Shown one piece after another: positions 33,291 through 42,992 of a DNA stretch of 64,000 nt. The notes beneath the pieces are model-generated. The model saw nothing but the letters and a program-made list of their open reading frames with translations. It searched no databases and was not told where the DNA came from. Origin of the DNA: Nitzschia sp. DOCU1. Lineage: Eukaryota; Bacillariophyta; Bacillariophyceae; Bacillariales; Bacillariaceae. The stretch lies in NCBI GenBank assembly GCA_951394045.1, contig OX595992.1, positions 1,550,001 through 1,614,000 of the forward strand. Reading direction: 5' to 3'. Each line of letters begins with the position of its first letter. Position 1 is the stretch's first letter. Position numbers and translations under genes: made by a program.

Positions 33291-34256
33291 ATGGCTGCAG
33301 TTATGAGGTCACCCCGAGGTGGCAAGATTAAACGTTCGTACCTGGACAAGGGACCCACTAAGGAGCAAAAGGACCGTCGGAATTTCCTGAAAGGCAAATT
33401 GGGATTCGACGGCCTAGATGACCCCTCGGAATCATTAGATGAAGACAGCGGTGATTTTATGCCGCTGGCCCACTTGGAAGGATCACCCCGGCGCAGCATG
33501 TCCACACGACAACGACTTAGCCGAAGTTTATCGCCCAAGAATTTTGGAAAGCGGGTGCTAGGAGAGAGGGCGTTGCTCGGAGGGCGACGAGAAAGGCCGA
33601 AAAAAACCGTCGAACCGGAGGAACCCCAGAGGATACTGGTAAGGAGCAAGAGTAATGCAGCCGTGCATCCTAATGGCAGATCCAGACCAGAAGAAGCCCA
33701 CTCTTCGGCACCCAAGAGGAGGAGCAAGAGTAATGCATCCGCCCATCCCAATGGCAGACCCAGACCACAAGAATCCTCCTCTTCGGCACCCAAGACGAGG
33801 AGCAAGAGTAATGGATCGGCGCCTCCCAATGGCAGACCGAGACCAGAAGATTCCTACTCTTTGTCGCCCGCTCGAACAAGGCTACGGGTGCTTAGCGGCC
33901 TCAGTAGATCGGAGCGAGCACCCGATCTGGATCTGCCGGTAGAAGGCTTTGATAACATGCGAAAAAGCCTAATGGCCGACAAGAAGCATCTGGATGATTT
34001 GCAGAGCCGCTACGAAACAGATTCGGACACTGAGCCTTTGGACAATGAGACCTTATTGGAGCGAGTAGCACGACGGGTGGCAGAAAGAAGGGGCAAGATG
34101 GCGCGGGCCAACACAGACGGAGAGAATCTCGCTTCAATGCAGGATGCTCTAAGGCGAAGGCAAGAAATAGATCATGACCAGGACGAGCAAATTGGAGGGT
34201 TGTGGGCCATGGGGCTGAAGGCATTGGAAAGAGTGTATGATGACCTCAACAGCTAA
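33291..34256 (+). CDS. Unknown basic protein with three 26-residue repeats
   Basis: Intronless, 321 residues, no signal peptide or membrane helix. It starts MAAVMRSPRGGKIKRSYLDK and is rich in Arg, Ser and Pro. Residues about 118-195 hold three head-to-tail repeats, each starting RSKSN and containing HPNGRPRP-like and SSAPK segments. The rest has acidic/basic helical stretches (ETLLERVARRVAERRGK). RSxS-type sites around the repeats could be kinase or 14-3-3 targets (inference). No family recognised. A long antisense frame exists across the repeats but has only low-complexity Leu-rich content. Confidence 0.7.
   Translation: MAAVMRSPRGGKIKRSYLDKGPTKEQKDRRNFLKGKLGFDGLDDPSESLDEDSGDFMPLAHLEGSPRRSMSTRQRLSRSLSPKNFGKRVLGERALLGGRRERPKKTVEPEEPQRILVRSKSNAAVHPNGRSRPEEAHSSAPKRRSKSNASAHPNGRPRPQESSSSAPKTRSKSNGSAPPNGRPRPEDSYSLSPARTRLRVLSGLSRSERAPDLDLPVEGFDNMRKSLMADKKHLDDLQSRYETDSDTEPLDNETLLERVARRVAERRGKMARANTDGENLASMQDALRRRQEIDHDQDEQIGGLWAMGLKALERVYDDLNS
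33642..33875 (+). repeat. Three tandem 78-bp coding repeats
   Basis: Units begin at 33642, 33720 and 33798, each AGGAGCAAGAGTAATG at the start; exactly 78 bp apart, in frame (26 codons). Divergence between units is moderate, so the duplication is not brand new. Confidence 0.95.
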
Positions 34257-34446
34257 TTCCATAAAGATGTAAGTGACGGCCTCTAGCGACTCAACTCATC
34301 AAAAGTTTGTGGACGATCTGGTTTTCATTTCTTTGCTAGACTTTCCTTTTTGTTTTTTATGACTCCCTTTGTATAGGATGGGAATCTATTGAGTGTTCCC
34401 TTGAACGAATGGCAGCTGCCACATGTATGTCAAAACGGCACCTGTT

Positions 34447-35723
34447 CTAGTGGGAAGAATCAGATGCCTCGTCGGGCGATGAAGCCGAAAACCGGCTCTC
34501 TTGTCGTTTACGTGCCCTCCTTCTGGAGACAGCAGTCGCCGCGATAAAGCAGCCACCCAGGCTGAGGACGATACCTGTAATAGTGGCCGCAGAAACATTA
34601 TTGTCCTGGTTGTTGGGGGTATCTGCCTCCTCCTCGGAAATGACGGGATTCTCAACGTCCGTGGGTGTGCCACGATTATGTGGGGTTTCTGGTTCTTCAG
34701 TGGTAGGATTCCCGCTAGTATTGAGACTGGGACTTTTGGTAACTGTTGGTGTCGGCATCGAACCTGTTGATGGCATTGGAATTGGAGCGGATGGCGGAGT
34801 AGGATTGGTGCCTAGAGGGACCGGACTTTTCGTTGACAAACCGGTACCGTTTGACTGGGAAGGCGAATGAGATGGCTCCGATAGCGTCGAGGGCGAAGAC
34901 GGATTCGAAGGAGGCTTCGGTCCTACGACATGGGGGGTTGGTGCATAAGACGACGTTGCAATAGGCCACGGGCCTGACCCTGGCGTTGTCACCTGACCAG
35001 ACCCGTTAGGACTGGGCGTGGTTTCACTCGGAATACCAGGCGACGGATATGCATTCGGGATGTGCAAGCACCCTGAGAGAGAGAGCAACAAAGCATGATC
35101 AGTGAAATTCCTGTCCGGACTCATACTCTTTCGGTCCAAAACCACGTACCGGAATTCTGTTCCAGGCGAACCAAACTGATGAAAGGGACTAAACCGCAGC
35201 ACAACTCTTCAGCGAACGGTGATTTTCTGAAATCAACAATATGTCCGAATTCGTTGCCCTTGTCGACGATGGATCTCAGGCACGTGACCATTTCTTCACC
35301 CACTTTTACGTTGCACAAATGCTTAACAAAGACGAGTTGCACATCAATGTCGATCGTGGTGAACGTAGGCGCCGGGCAATCGAATTCGGGGATATCTTCT
35401 TCGTCAAAAGTACGACAAATATCTGCCAAGAAGTCGACTAGGTCACCCTGTGATACAAATGCATTGGAGAATTCATTTTCGTGGCCGCTCAAAAACCATT
35501 CCTGGCAATAATTGACAAAATCCCTTTCAGTCTTAATTTCCGGCCTTTCAAACACGTTGTGCCCATGGTTGTCATCCGTCGAATCACCATTGAGCCTCAA
35601 GCCCACTTGATCGCGGTGATATTGGCCATGAATCCTTGTGGCTTGCCTATCGCCCCGTGTCGTTGCACATGAAACTAGGGACATCGATACCAGTACTTTA
35701 ATGTGAAAATTGAACGACCTCAT
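34447..35723 (-). CDS. Stalked type I membrane protein, family member A
   Basis: Two exons (35723-35150, 35072-34447; intron 77 nt, phase 1) encode 399 residues. Signal peptide MRSFNFHIKVLVSMSLVSCA; a folded ectodomain (about 65-190) with spaced cysteines (FVNYCQEWFL, LADICRTF, FDCPAP, KHLCNV, VTCLRSI, LCCGLV); a long Pro/Ser/Thr stalk of about 150 residues; one membrane helix (ITGIVLSLGGCFIAATAV) followed by SRRRARKR and a Ser-rich cytoplasmic tail. Members B and C in this window share the domain and layout. Likely a cell-surface protein with an O-glycosylated stalk (inference). Function unknown. Confidence 0.82.
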
Positions 35724-36496
35724 CTTGGTTCAAATCGTTTGGGGTTGAAATAGACAACTTATGGTCGGAGGTGTAGACGCGGACATTAATGAAAGCGCTC
35801 CTTCCACCTCCAACAAGCCAAGTAATATAATACCAGGCAGTTGTTCTGCGGGCAGCGTTCACCCATTGGCGACGTTTGCAACAAAACTCGAATCATCGCT
35901 GCTGTTGGAAGAATTTCTACCCATTCGAAAAGTGGCAACAGACAACAAACATGTATTCTAATCCCATCTTGAGAATTATGTGCAATAATAAGAGAGAGAG
36001 AGAGTTTCTTAAAAGTATGAGAACATGTATTCATGTACAAATGATGGATGTTGTCATTATTAACAGTTATTACCAGTACGAACTATGTGGGTTCTGCCCG
36101 TAATTCCGTCCAGCACCTCTGGGGCAGATGTTCCCCTCGTTGTGTGTGCATTTACTTACCCTTTACCCGAGTTCGAGCATGCCACGAAACTCAGAATTCA
36201 TCATGGGTCGTGCAAATCTGTACCGGTACCTTGTACGGTTTCCGGATTTGAAAGGCCATACTATAATGAATACAATTCTGACTGCAAATACAATTCCTAC
36301 CAGAAGCAAGACTACTAGAAGAGACAGAGAGTAGGGATGAATGAATAACCATTCCCTTTCTAGTATCCTTGTTATCGGTAATAAAAGCAACGCGATTCTC
36401 ATCAACAAGAATTATGAAACCACGTATCAATAGTTATGCAATACTGCAAAGACACGTTCTGTGTCAGTCATGGCCTCCGACTACTTCTAGCTAGCC
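35724..36496. other. Spacer between stalked-protein genes A and B
   Basis: 773 bp, no supported gene. Contains a short GA run (about 35990-36004) and a TACCGGTA palindrome at 36221. Confidence 0.45.
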
Positions 36497-37531
36497 CTAG
36501 GTCAGTGGTGACATTGATCCCGCGTAGTCGTCGGCCTTTCGACGCCGTCTGGAAAAGAGCAACGCAAAGGCTATCAGCGCGGCTGCACTACCAAGGACAA
36601 TGCCAACGGTCCCGCCCGTCGAAAGAGGTGTAGCAGGTGTTGCGGCTTGACCTCCTTGTGAACCACGAACGGCCGCCACTGTCTGTTCCCCAGAAGTCGG
36701 TGGGTTGGTCGATGCCACGGGATCCCCCGTTGGAGTTGGTGTAGCAGACGAGCCAGACGAGGAGTTGTCACCATCCGAGACAATCGCAGGAGATGGAGCA
36801 GGAGCGGGAGATGGTCTTAAAGCTGGTGGACTTGTTGTCGGAAACACCGTGCCTTCGGTGACAGGAAATAGAGTGGAATCGAGATCAAAACGTGGGAGCA
36901 CTTCGGGGCAAACAGTCGAGCTCAGGGGATTGATGTCGGTTTGGTCCAAAAATGAAAGCAAGGAACAGCAGAAGCCAGTGATTCTTTCCGAAGTTGACTG
37001 ATAGTTGTCCGGGAGAATAGGATAGCCGAATTCTTCCTCTTGAATACCCAAATTTCCCAAGCACGTGAGAGTGCTCGCTTGATCCTCGTGGGGACAAATG
37101 TACCATACAAAGCTCAACTGCACTGCGACGTCTAAATTCGAGAATTGTGGGGTGGGACATCGAAATGCCGGGAGGTCGTCAGGATCAAAGATGTCACAAA
37201 GGTCCCATATGAATTCAGTTACATCGACCTGGGAGATGAGGCCGTCCGAAGCGTAGCCAAACGACAGAAGACTTGAACGACAATATGCCACAAAACTGTC
37301 TCCATTTAGGATTTCCACCGTTGGAACGTTATCGAAAATATTGTCTCCCGTGATGTCATCGTAAGCTCCGTCGTCATACCCAGCGTCATCGTTGCCCTTG
37401 TCCTTTCCCTTGGCTTTTCTTCGTGCTTTGGGACCATGAGAGGCAGCATTTGCTCTTCGACTTCCCCGGACGATAGAAGTGCGCCGGTTTGCTTTTGCAT
37501 GGGCTTTGTCTGCAATACCAAGGACAACCAT
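36497..37531 (-). CDS. Stalked type I membrane protein, family member B
   Basis: Intronless as annotated, 344 residues from ATG 37531. The ectodomain aligns with member A: FVAYCRSSLLSF, ISQVDVTEFIWDLCDIF, FRCPTPQFSNLDVAVQLSF, TLTCLGNL, GFCCSLLSF. A Ser/Thr/Pro stalk, a membrane helix (TVGIVLGSAAALIAFALLF) and SRRRRK follow. A very basic Lys/Arg region and an acidic Asp-rich region precede the domain. The 5' end is uncertain: the frame stays open upstream to 37597 without an ATG, and those codons plus the first annotated ones read like a signal peptide (SVVLIMVVLGIADKAHA), so the true start is probably on a small upstream exon that I could not identify. Confidence 0.75.
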   Translation of the reverse strand: MVVLGIADKAHAKANRRTSIVRGSRRANAASHGPKARRKAKGKDKGNDDAGYDDGAYDDITGDNIFDNVPTVEILNGDSFVAYCRSSLLSFGYASDGLISQVDVTEFIWDLCDIFDPDDLPAFRCPTPQFSNLDVAVQLSFVWYICPHEDQASTLTCLGNLGIQEEEFGYPILPDNYQSTSERITGFCCSLLSFLDQTDINPLSSTVCPEVLPRFDLDSTLFPVTEGTVFPTTSPPALRPSPAPAPSPAIVSDGDNSSSGSSATPTPTGDPVASTNPPTSGEQTVAAVRGSQGGQAATPATPLSTGGTVGIVLGSAAALIAFALLFSRRRRKADDYAGSMSPLT

Positions 37532-38061
37532 TATCAGTACCACCGATTCACGAAATACGGACAACCTTCGTGTGTTTTTTTCCACGATGGTCCACAACGT
37601 AAGCTAGAATGATGTCAATGGAAAATGAATCGTCTTCCCAAAATAAAGGTAACTCTTGGAAGATACCTCATGGACAAGAAAACTGTCGTTCGGATTGGCA
37701 TGGACCAAAAATGTGATGGCATCTAAACGACTTGGCGGGAAGTCTTGGTTCTGTTGCACGTGCATTGGATGTTGTTAGCGGAGAACCGTTAAATAGCCCG
37801 GCGGGAGGAAAGTTTCCCGCGCCAAATCCATATCTTTTGACTAATGCGAGTGATTTCATCCGGGACCCCATTGGGGGATGGTGTTTGGGGATATGATGGA
37901 TGGGGAACCTCTTTGCCCTTTTTGTTATTAATACGAGGACCATGAAAGACCCGACCACCCCTCTGCACGAAACGCCCCGTTGTCAACGAGACAAGAAGTG
38001 TTCATGTTATCAGCTCTGGTCAACAATGGGATGTTGATGATAGTCTAATGTCCTTTTGAAC
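37532..38061. promoter_or_regulatory. Divergent region, stalked protein B / GT32 cluster
   Basis: 530 bp. May hold a missed first exon of gene B (an acceptor-like TTCTAG on the minus strand precedes the open frame). The minus frame 37668-37958 has no recognisable product. Confidence 0.4.
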
Positions 38062-39183
38062 ATGGCTCCAAGAATCATTCCAAAAGGGACCAGAAATCTG
38101 CCGCTGACAAGGTCTCAAAAAATCCTTCGACTGATTTACTTTAGTCCCTTGATTACAATCCTTTTGGAGCGTCTCTGGATACCACTGGAATACGGAAATC
38201 TAGCTGGCTATTTGGACGTTGAATTTACAGCCGTGACCAGAACCATGAAGGCTCCCCAACGTGCTTCTTTGACGACGATACCACTGGATAAACTGACAAG
38301 GTCAACACATACGTGGAAGAACACTTGTTCGTCAAAGACTGAAACCGTGACAAATGTTGTTTTGCCATCCTTTGAGATTCCACCAAAGGACCGACAAATC
38401 CCAAAGATCGTGCACCAAACCGCAAAGTCGAGATGCGTCACTCCTGCATTTGTCGAAGTCACAAACAAGTGGAAGCTACCCGACCATTCCTACTTTTTCC
38501 ATGACGATGAAGCTGTCAATCGACTATTTCGAATGGAGTACCCCGAGTTTCCTCATTTAAAAATGGTGCTAAGGCATTGCGTCAAGAATCCAACAATCAA
38601 GGCAGATTTGTGGCGTTATTTGCTTCTCTGGGTTTATGGTGGAATATACGCAGATTTCGACACTGCTCCTGCCAAATTTGATGCCAAAACCATCAAAGAT
38701 AATTACGATGGGTTCTTTGTGGTGGAGCAATACCACATTCTAAGCCAATGGTTCATGGCTGTCTCACCTGGGCACCCTTTAATGTTCTATGCTGTCCAAA
38801 CTACACTTCAAAACGTACTAGACGCTGAAGACACTCTGAAGATTGGTGCGCACATCAAGTCGGGCCCCCATGCATTGCATTCTGCGTTTATCTCCTTTCG
38901 ACATGACGCGAATGTACTCGTGGATCCTTTGGGTACCGGATTCAAACCTGTTTGGAGTGGTACTTTCCAGGGAACGAACAATCGCACGATTACTGTGGTT
39001 GGCAAGGGGGAGAATGAGAATGAGTACGTTAAACGAATGGCAGTAGACGCTATCACCAGAACTCGAGACTACAGACGAATGGGTATGACCCATTTCTCTG
39101 CCTTTACTGCGCCCCACGCAAAAGAATCTGGCCAAAGCTGCTACGATGCAATGTTGTCGGATGTAATGAAGGTGGTATCTTAG
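38062..39183 (+). CDS. GT32 (OCH1-like) glycosyltransferase, copy 1
   Basis: Intronless, 373 residues from ATG 38062. Type II layout: a short basic cytosolic N-terminus, one membrane anchor (about residues 20-36), a stem and a lumenal catalytic domain. GT32 signatures are IPKIVHQTAK, TIKADLWRYLLLWVYGGIYA and the metal-binding DXD (D198-F-D200) in YADFDTAP. GT32 enzymes transfer a sugar from a nucleotide sugar, commonly mannose or GalNAc/glucose, to glycans in the Golgi; the donor here cannot be told. First of three tandem GT32 genes on the same strand. Closest similarity is to copy 2 (shared GFFVVEQYH, VSPxHPLM, GENENEYV). Confidence 0.92.
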   Translation: MAPRIIPKGTRNLPLTRSQKILRLIYFSPLITILLERLWIPLEYGNLAGYLDVEFTAVTRTMKAPQRASLTTIPLDKLTRSTHTWKNTCSSKTETVTNVVLPSFEIPPKDRQIPKIVHQTAKSRCVTPAFVEVTNKWKLPDHSYFFHDDEAVNRLFRMEYPEFPHLKMVLRHCVKNPTIKADLWRYLLLWVYGGIYADFDTAPAKFDAKTIKDNYDGFFVVEQYHILSQWFMAVSPGHPLMFYAVQTTLQNVLDAEDTLKIGAHIKSGPHALHSAFISFRHDANVLVDPLGTGFKPVWSGTFQGTNNRTITVVGKGENENEYVKRMAVDAITRTRDYRRMGMTHFSAFTAPHAKESGQSCYDAMLSDVMKVVS

Positions 39184-39845
39184 CGTCACGCGCGACAAAA
39201 ATCGACATCGGGCAGCCTAGGTAGGGCCATCACGAGCATCATACCATGCCGAGTTCAGTACATGCATCGAGCAAGGAACGCGGTAGCCTGGTAGTGGTCC
39301 CCCCTTCCAATCTGGCCCATGCATGGCTACGACATTTAAGCAATGCCTATCAACACGTACTGTGCCGTACTAGGATCGGCTGTGACAGGACAACACAACA
39401 AGCGATCGAATGGATTGCTTTTTCGCAAACCACGAGACGTCTCGCCCATATTTTCATTACAGCAACGGAGTCTGTACCATTAGTAGACGAAGGTCCATTT
39501 CCAACAGCAGATAGGTCTTTGCCAGTGCTTAGCTGCTCTACCTGACATAGCGACGACTGCTAGCAAGTTAATAGTTACGTCGTCCAATCGTGACAATTAA
39601 TGGGGCCCACCGGTACGAAACATCACAATACCAAAATGGTGCAGCCACTTGACTGTCGCAGTACCATCCGAACGATGTCGCAGTTTTTTTATTCTTCTCG
39701 CGCAAGATCCAAATTGGGAAACATCTAACCGACCACCGTCAATTACGATTTTGTTGTCATGTTTGTGTTTTCGCCACTATCATCGATAAAGCAACCCTGA
39801 TCTCTCAGACGATGTGCTACACTCTGCTGCACACATATCAGCCCC
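39184..39845. other. Spacer between GT32 copies 1 and 2
   Basis: 662 bp. The plus frame 39246-39545 (99 codons) has no recognisable content and begins soon after the GT32-1 stop; not supported. No degenerate GT32 fragment seen. Confidence 0.4.
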
Positions 39846-41045
39846 ATGACTCTGCGAATCTCCAGGAGTAGATTTGAGTCGCCGCCGCCTCGACAACGAA
39901 AGGCCAAGGCGACCGGCAGAACGATATTTGGCATCGGCAGGTTGGTATTGGCCGCCCTTGCCATCTTGGTAGTTCTGATGCATCGAGCAATTCTATCGGC
40001 GATAAATGACAACAACCAGACGGACAACAACTTTATAAAAGCTCGATTTATGGAAGATGAAATCTCATTTCGCGGAAAAATCAAGCAAGACCCGGCAAAT
40101 GTATTTCGTTCCGTCATGATGAAGAGAAAAGAAGAGGCAGTAAATTGTTCTGGCAGCTTGCACTTCGTACCCGACAAAATCTTGCCACCTGCACAACGGA
40201 AGCAATCCACAATAAAGAAACGGAAAATTCCTCGAATCATACACCAGACCTCCAAAGACAGATGTCTTGCCGATTCCCTGTATAATACAACGAAGAAATG
40301 GCGAAATATTGATGGATGGGAATACACTTTCTACGACGACAAGACGATTGACGATTTTTTCCAGAATTGGAAGTTCCCAGAATTTCCACATTTGAGTCTG
40401 GTTTGGAAGAATTGCATTCTTTCTGGGACTGTCCGTGCTGATCTCTTTCGATATTTGATTCTGTATACTGTTGGAGGGCTATACGCGGATATTGACAGTG
40501 CCCCAAATTCATTCAATGCGGACACCATCCAGGCCGAGGACGATGGATTCTTTGTGGTAGAACAGTACCACATGCTTAGTCAGTATTTCATGGCAGTATC
40601 TCCAAGGCACCCTTTGATGTACTACGCAATACAGCGTTCGCTGCTTGGTCTGCTCGAGCAGGCCGATACAGGAAAGCAAAATGCTGCCTTTGTAACCGGG
40701 CCTCATGCGTTGCACGCGGCATATCGCGATTTCCGGTTAGACAATGGCGACAAGGTGCGTCCTGCTGGGTCTGGCTATAAGCCTGTTTGGAAGGGTACAT
40801 TTGTCGGGACTGGCAATCATTCCATAAGAGTTGTTGGGGTCGGTGAAAACGAGAACGAATACGTGTGGAGATCGCTGGTCAAGAAAGACCAAAAGCTGAA
40901 AGAATACAAGAGTATGGGCATGGAACATTTCGCAGAGTTTCAAAAGGAAGAGAAAAGTACGGGCGAATCATGCCTCTCCGCTCTGCATCGTAGCCTGGTA
41001 GCAGGAGACGCGCCGTCGAATTCACTGAGGGCACAAGCCGGATGA
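39846..41045 (+). CDS. GT32 (OCH1-like) glycosyltransferase, copy 2
   Basis: Intronless, 399 residues. Basic N-terminus, membrane anchor (LVLAALAILVVLMHRAIL), stem, then the GT32 domain: IPRIIHQTSKDRC, TVRADLFRYLILYTVGGLYA and DXD at D215-I-D217 (YADIDSAP). The C-terminal part GSGYKPVWKGTF and VVGVGENENEYV matches copy 1. All expected catalytic-site features are present, so it should be active; expected place is the Golgi membrane, lumen-facing. Sugar and acceptor unknown. The Golgi sugar transporter at 19.8-20.8 kb could supply donors, but no direct link is shown. Confidence 0.92.
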   Translation: MTLRISRSRFESPPPRQRKAKATGRTIFGIGRLVLAALAILVVLMHRAILSAINDNNQTDNNFIKARFMEDEISFRGKIKQDPANVFRSVMMKRKEEAVNCSGSLHFVPDKILPPAQRKQSTIKKRKIPRIIHQTSKDRCLADSLYNTTKKWRNIDGWEYTFYDDKTIDDFFQNWKFPEFPHLSLVWKNCILSGTVRADLFRYLILYTVGGLYADIDSAPNSFNADTIQAEDDGFFVVEQYHMLSQYFMAVSPRHPLMYYAIQRSLLGLLEQADTGKQNAAFVTGPHALHAAYRDFRLDNGDKVRPAGSGYKPVWKGTFVGTGNHSIRVVGVGENENEYVWRSLVKKDQKLKEYKSMGMEHFAEFQKEEKSTGESCLSALHRSLVAGDAPSNSLRAQAG

Positions 41046-41381
41046 TGGTTGCTGAACCATTATACATTTAGTACAAAGTATTCGCTTAGGTTGACTGTTT
41101 CAGTTGGACGTTCATCGTGACATCTAATCCAAGATAGCAATATTCTATTAGACAGTGTTTCGCGTTTTGTTGCGTTGTTGTTTAAGGACAAAGTCGACTA
41201 GTTGGACTACTTCTCAGATACCACACTACTCGCGGCGTTTTTATTGTGCGGCAGATCGGTTTTTGTGGTGAGGGAGTCACGGTCAGTCATTATTCACATG
41301 TTGCTTTGTCAAACCCACCTTTGTTCTGCAGATCATGGTCTCTGGATCCGACATATCATTTCGTTGAGCTGACTGGAGCTG
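41046..41381. other. Spacer between GT32 copies 2 and 3
   Basis: 336 bp, nothing supported beyond flanks of the two genes. Confidence 0.5.
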
Positions 41382-42731
41382 ATGCCTACCACAAAGGCAG
41401 TACCCAGTAGGCCGGCAGCGGCAGCGGCTACGAGACGAAATCGGTCAACATCGGCCCCCCGAACGGCCGCGACGGCTGCATTGAAGCGAACACCGGCCAC
41501 TACTATTAGAGCATCAGCGACACGAAAGGTTGCTCCTGGCAAAACAGCCGTGGGTAAAAATATTGCATCAAATAGGAAAGCCTCACCACAAAAGCAGCCT
41601 GTTCGAAAGAAGCCTATCGTATCAGCAGGGAAACGCAAGAAAAAGAAGGGAGTGCCCGGCCAGAAACGGTATCGACGAGTCAAGGTGTTCAGACCTTGTG
41701 TCATTCGCTTGGCCTTTCTGATTCCTCTCGCTATCCTTGCCATTGAAAGATATCTTGGTTTTGTGATTAGTCTGGATGATGTTCGAGATGTCTACTACGA
41801 TCAAATGGGGATTGATCCGTGGGAAATACCTCCAACCAGGACCGAGCTCCTAGGCACAGTGATCGACCTTGCCAATCTGACGTACACTCCTCAAATACAA
41901 TGTCCTATGGGTCAAAGACGTATGATTTCCGCTCACAACCCTCAGTTTTACGGCCTGAATACTCGAAAGGTTCCCAATATTGTTCATCAAGCGGCAAAAA
42001 CCAGGTGTTTGACCCGAAATTTTGATCGGGCGTCGATTGCATGGGCCTTTCGGCGGCACTCCTACTACATTCATGACATGGATGCTGTGCTACGTCTTGT
42101 ACGTTCTGACTTTCCGGAGTTTCCTCAGCTGCGTCTCATTCTAGATTCATGTCTGCCTCCACCACTGTTGTTTGGTTTGTGGCAGTATCTTGTGCTATGG
42201 TGCTACGGTGGAATCTTCGCTGATCTGAATTCTTATCCCAGTCAATTCAATGCAACAACAATATCGAACCAAGATGATGGATTCTTTCTATTGGAAGAAG
42301 GTTCTGCAACCCTAACTACGATGGTCATGGCCGTTTCTCCGCGACATCCGCTGATGTACTATGCTGTCCAACATTGTATATCCAATATTATGAAAATGAA
42401 GCCGAATACAATGTACAATCCTCGTGAAATCGTTGGAGAAGGAGCACTGAATCAAGCTCTGGCTGATTTTCGTCGAGGTGGAGAAAAGCATCAACTTTTC
42501 AAGAAGAAAGCGGGGGTTTCGATTGGACCAGGAACATGGGAAGGAATGTTTGGCCGGTCTCTTCGAATAGGAGGGAGCCTCCAGGGGCCCAACGACGAGG
42601 GAATTATCACACCAATTTTCATTAGTAAGATTGGGAAAGGGAAGGAGTTCGAGAAGATTGGAATGAGTAACTGGGATGAAGCCATACCTGGCTCCAAGTG
42701 CGTGGGAAAGCTTCTGAACTTCCAGTTCTAG
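41382..42731 (+). CDS. GT32-like protein, copy 3, probable pseudoenzyme
   Basis: Intronless, 449 residues. A long Ala/Thr/Lys/Arg-rich cytosolic N-terminus (about 110 residues) precedes the membrane anchor (CVIRLAFLIPLAILAIERYL). The GT32 fold is recognisable (VPNIVHQAAKTRC, FPEFPQLRLILDSC, YLVLWCYGGIFA, VSPRHPLMYYAVQ). However the DXD is D281-L-N283 (FADLNSYP), and the upstream RADLxRY segment of the active paralogues reads LLFGLWQY, so the conserved Asp and Arg are both lost. The frame is intact over 449 codons, with no stop or frameshift, which argues for a retained non-catalytic or altered role rather than decay (inference). Its C-terminus also diverges (no GENENEYV). Confidence 0.86.
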   Translation: MPTTKAVPSRPAAAAATRRNRSTSAPRTAATAALKRTPATTIRASATRKVAPGKTAVGKNIASNRKASPQKQPVRKKPIVSAGKRKKKKGVPGQKRYRRVKVFRPCVIRLAFLIPLAILAIERYLGFVISLDDVRDVYYDQMGIDPWEIPPTRTELLGTVIDLANLTYTPQIQCPMGQRRMISAHNPQFYGLNTRKVPNIVHQAAKTRCLTRNFDRASIAWAFRRHSYYIHDMDAVLRLVRSDFPEFPQLRLILDSCLPPPLLFGLWQYLVLWCYGGIFADLNSYPSQFNATTISNQDDGFFLLEEGSATLTTMVMAVSPRHPLMYYAVQHCISNIMKMKPNTMYNPREIVGEGALNQALADFRRGGEKHQLFKKKAGVSIGPGTWEGMFGRSLRIGGSLQGPNDEGIITPIFISKIGKGKEFEKIGMSNWDEAIPGSKCVGKLLNFQF

Positions 42732-42832
42732 TGCGATTGCGAGGAATTGATCTACTCGATTAGACCTGGTTGGTTCGACCACTTTGATCAAACTTAACAC
42801 GACTGAGCCTTTCAGTCGTGCGTGCAGGCTCG

Positions 42833-42864
42833 TTTCGAAGAAAATCTGCGGTTTTCGAAGAAAA
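42833..42864 (+). promoter_or_regulatory. Repeated TTTCGAAGAAAA motif before HSP20
   Basis: The 12-mer TTTCGAAGAAAA occurs at 42833 and 42853, 20 bp apart, 130-160 bp before the HSP20 ATG; a third CTTCGAAG lies near 42896. The GAA/TTC content is reminiscent of heat-shock elements, but the spacing TTCGAA is not the canonical GAAnnTTC, so this is only a candidate. Confidence 0.4.
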
Positions 42865-42992
42865 GAGAAAATTTAGATGGATTTTTCTTTCCTAAACTTC
42901 GAAGCCACCCGCTCCTATGGATATGGTCGTCTCACAATTTCAAACCTGAAAGAAGATCCAACCTGCTGCTGCAAGACAATCCAACGACCACA

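Noticed and set aside
33029..33829. 266-codon minus-strand frame
   Set aside because: Leu-rich low-complexity antisense of the repeat protein, reads out of a promoter region; no recognisable product.
39246..39545. 99-codon frame between GT32 copies 1 and 2
   Set aside because: No recognisable content, no splice link to either GT32 gene, and no matching segment in the paralogues.
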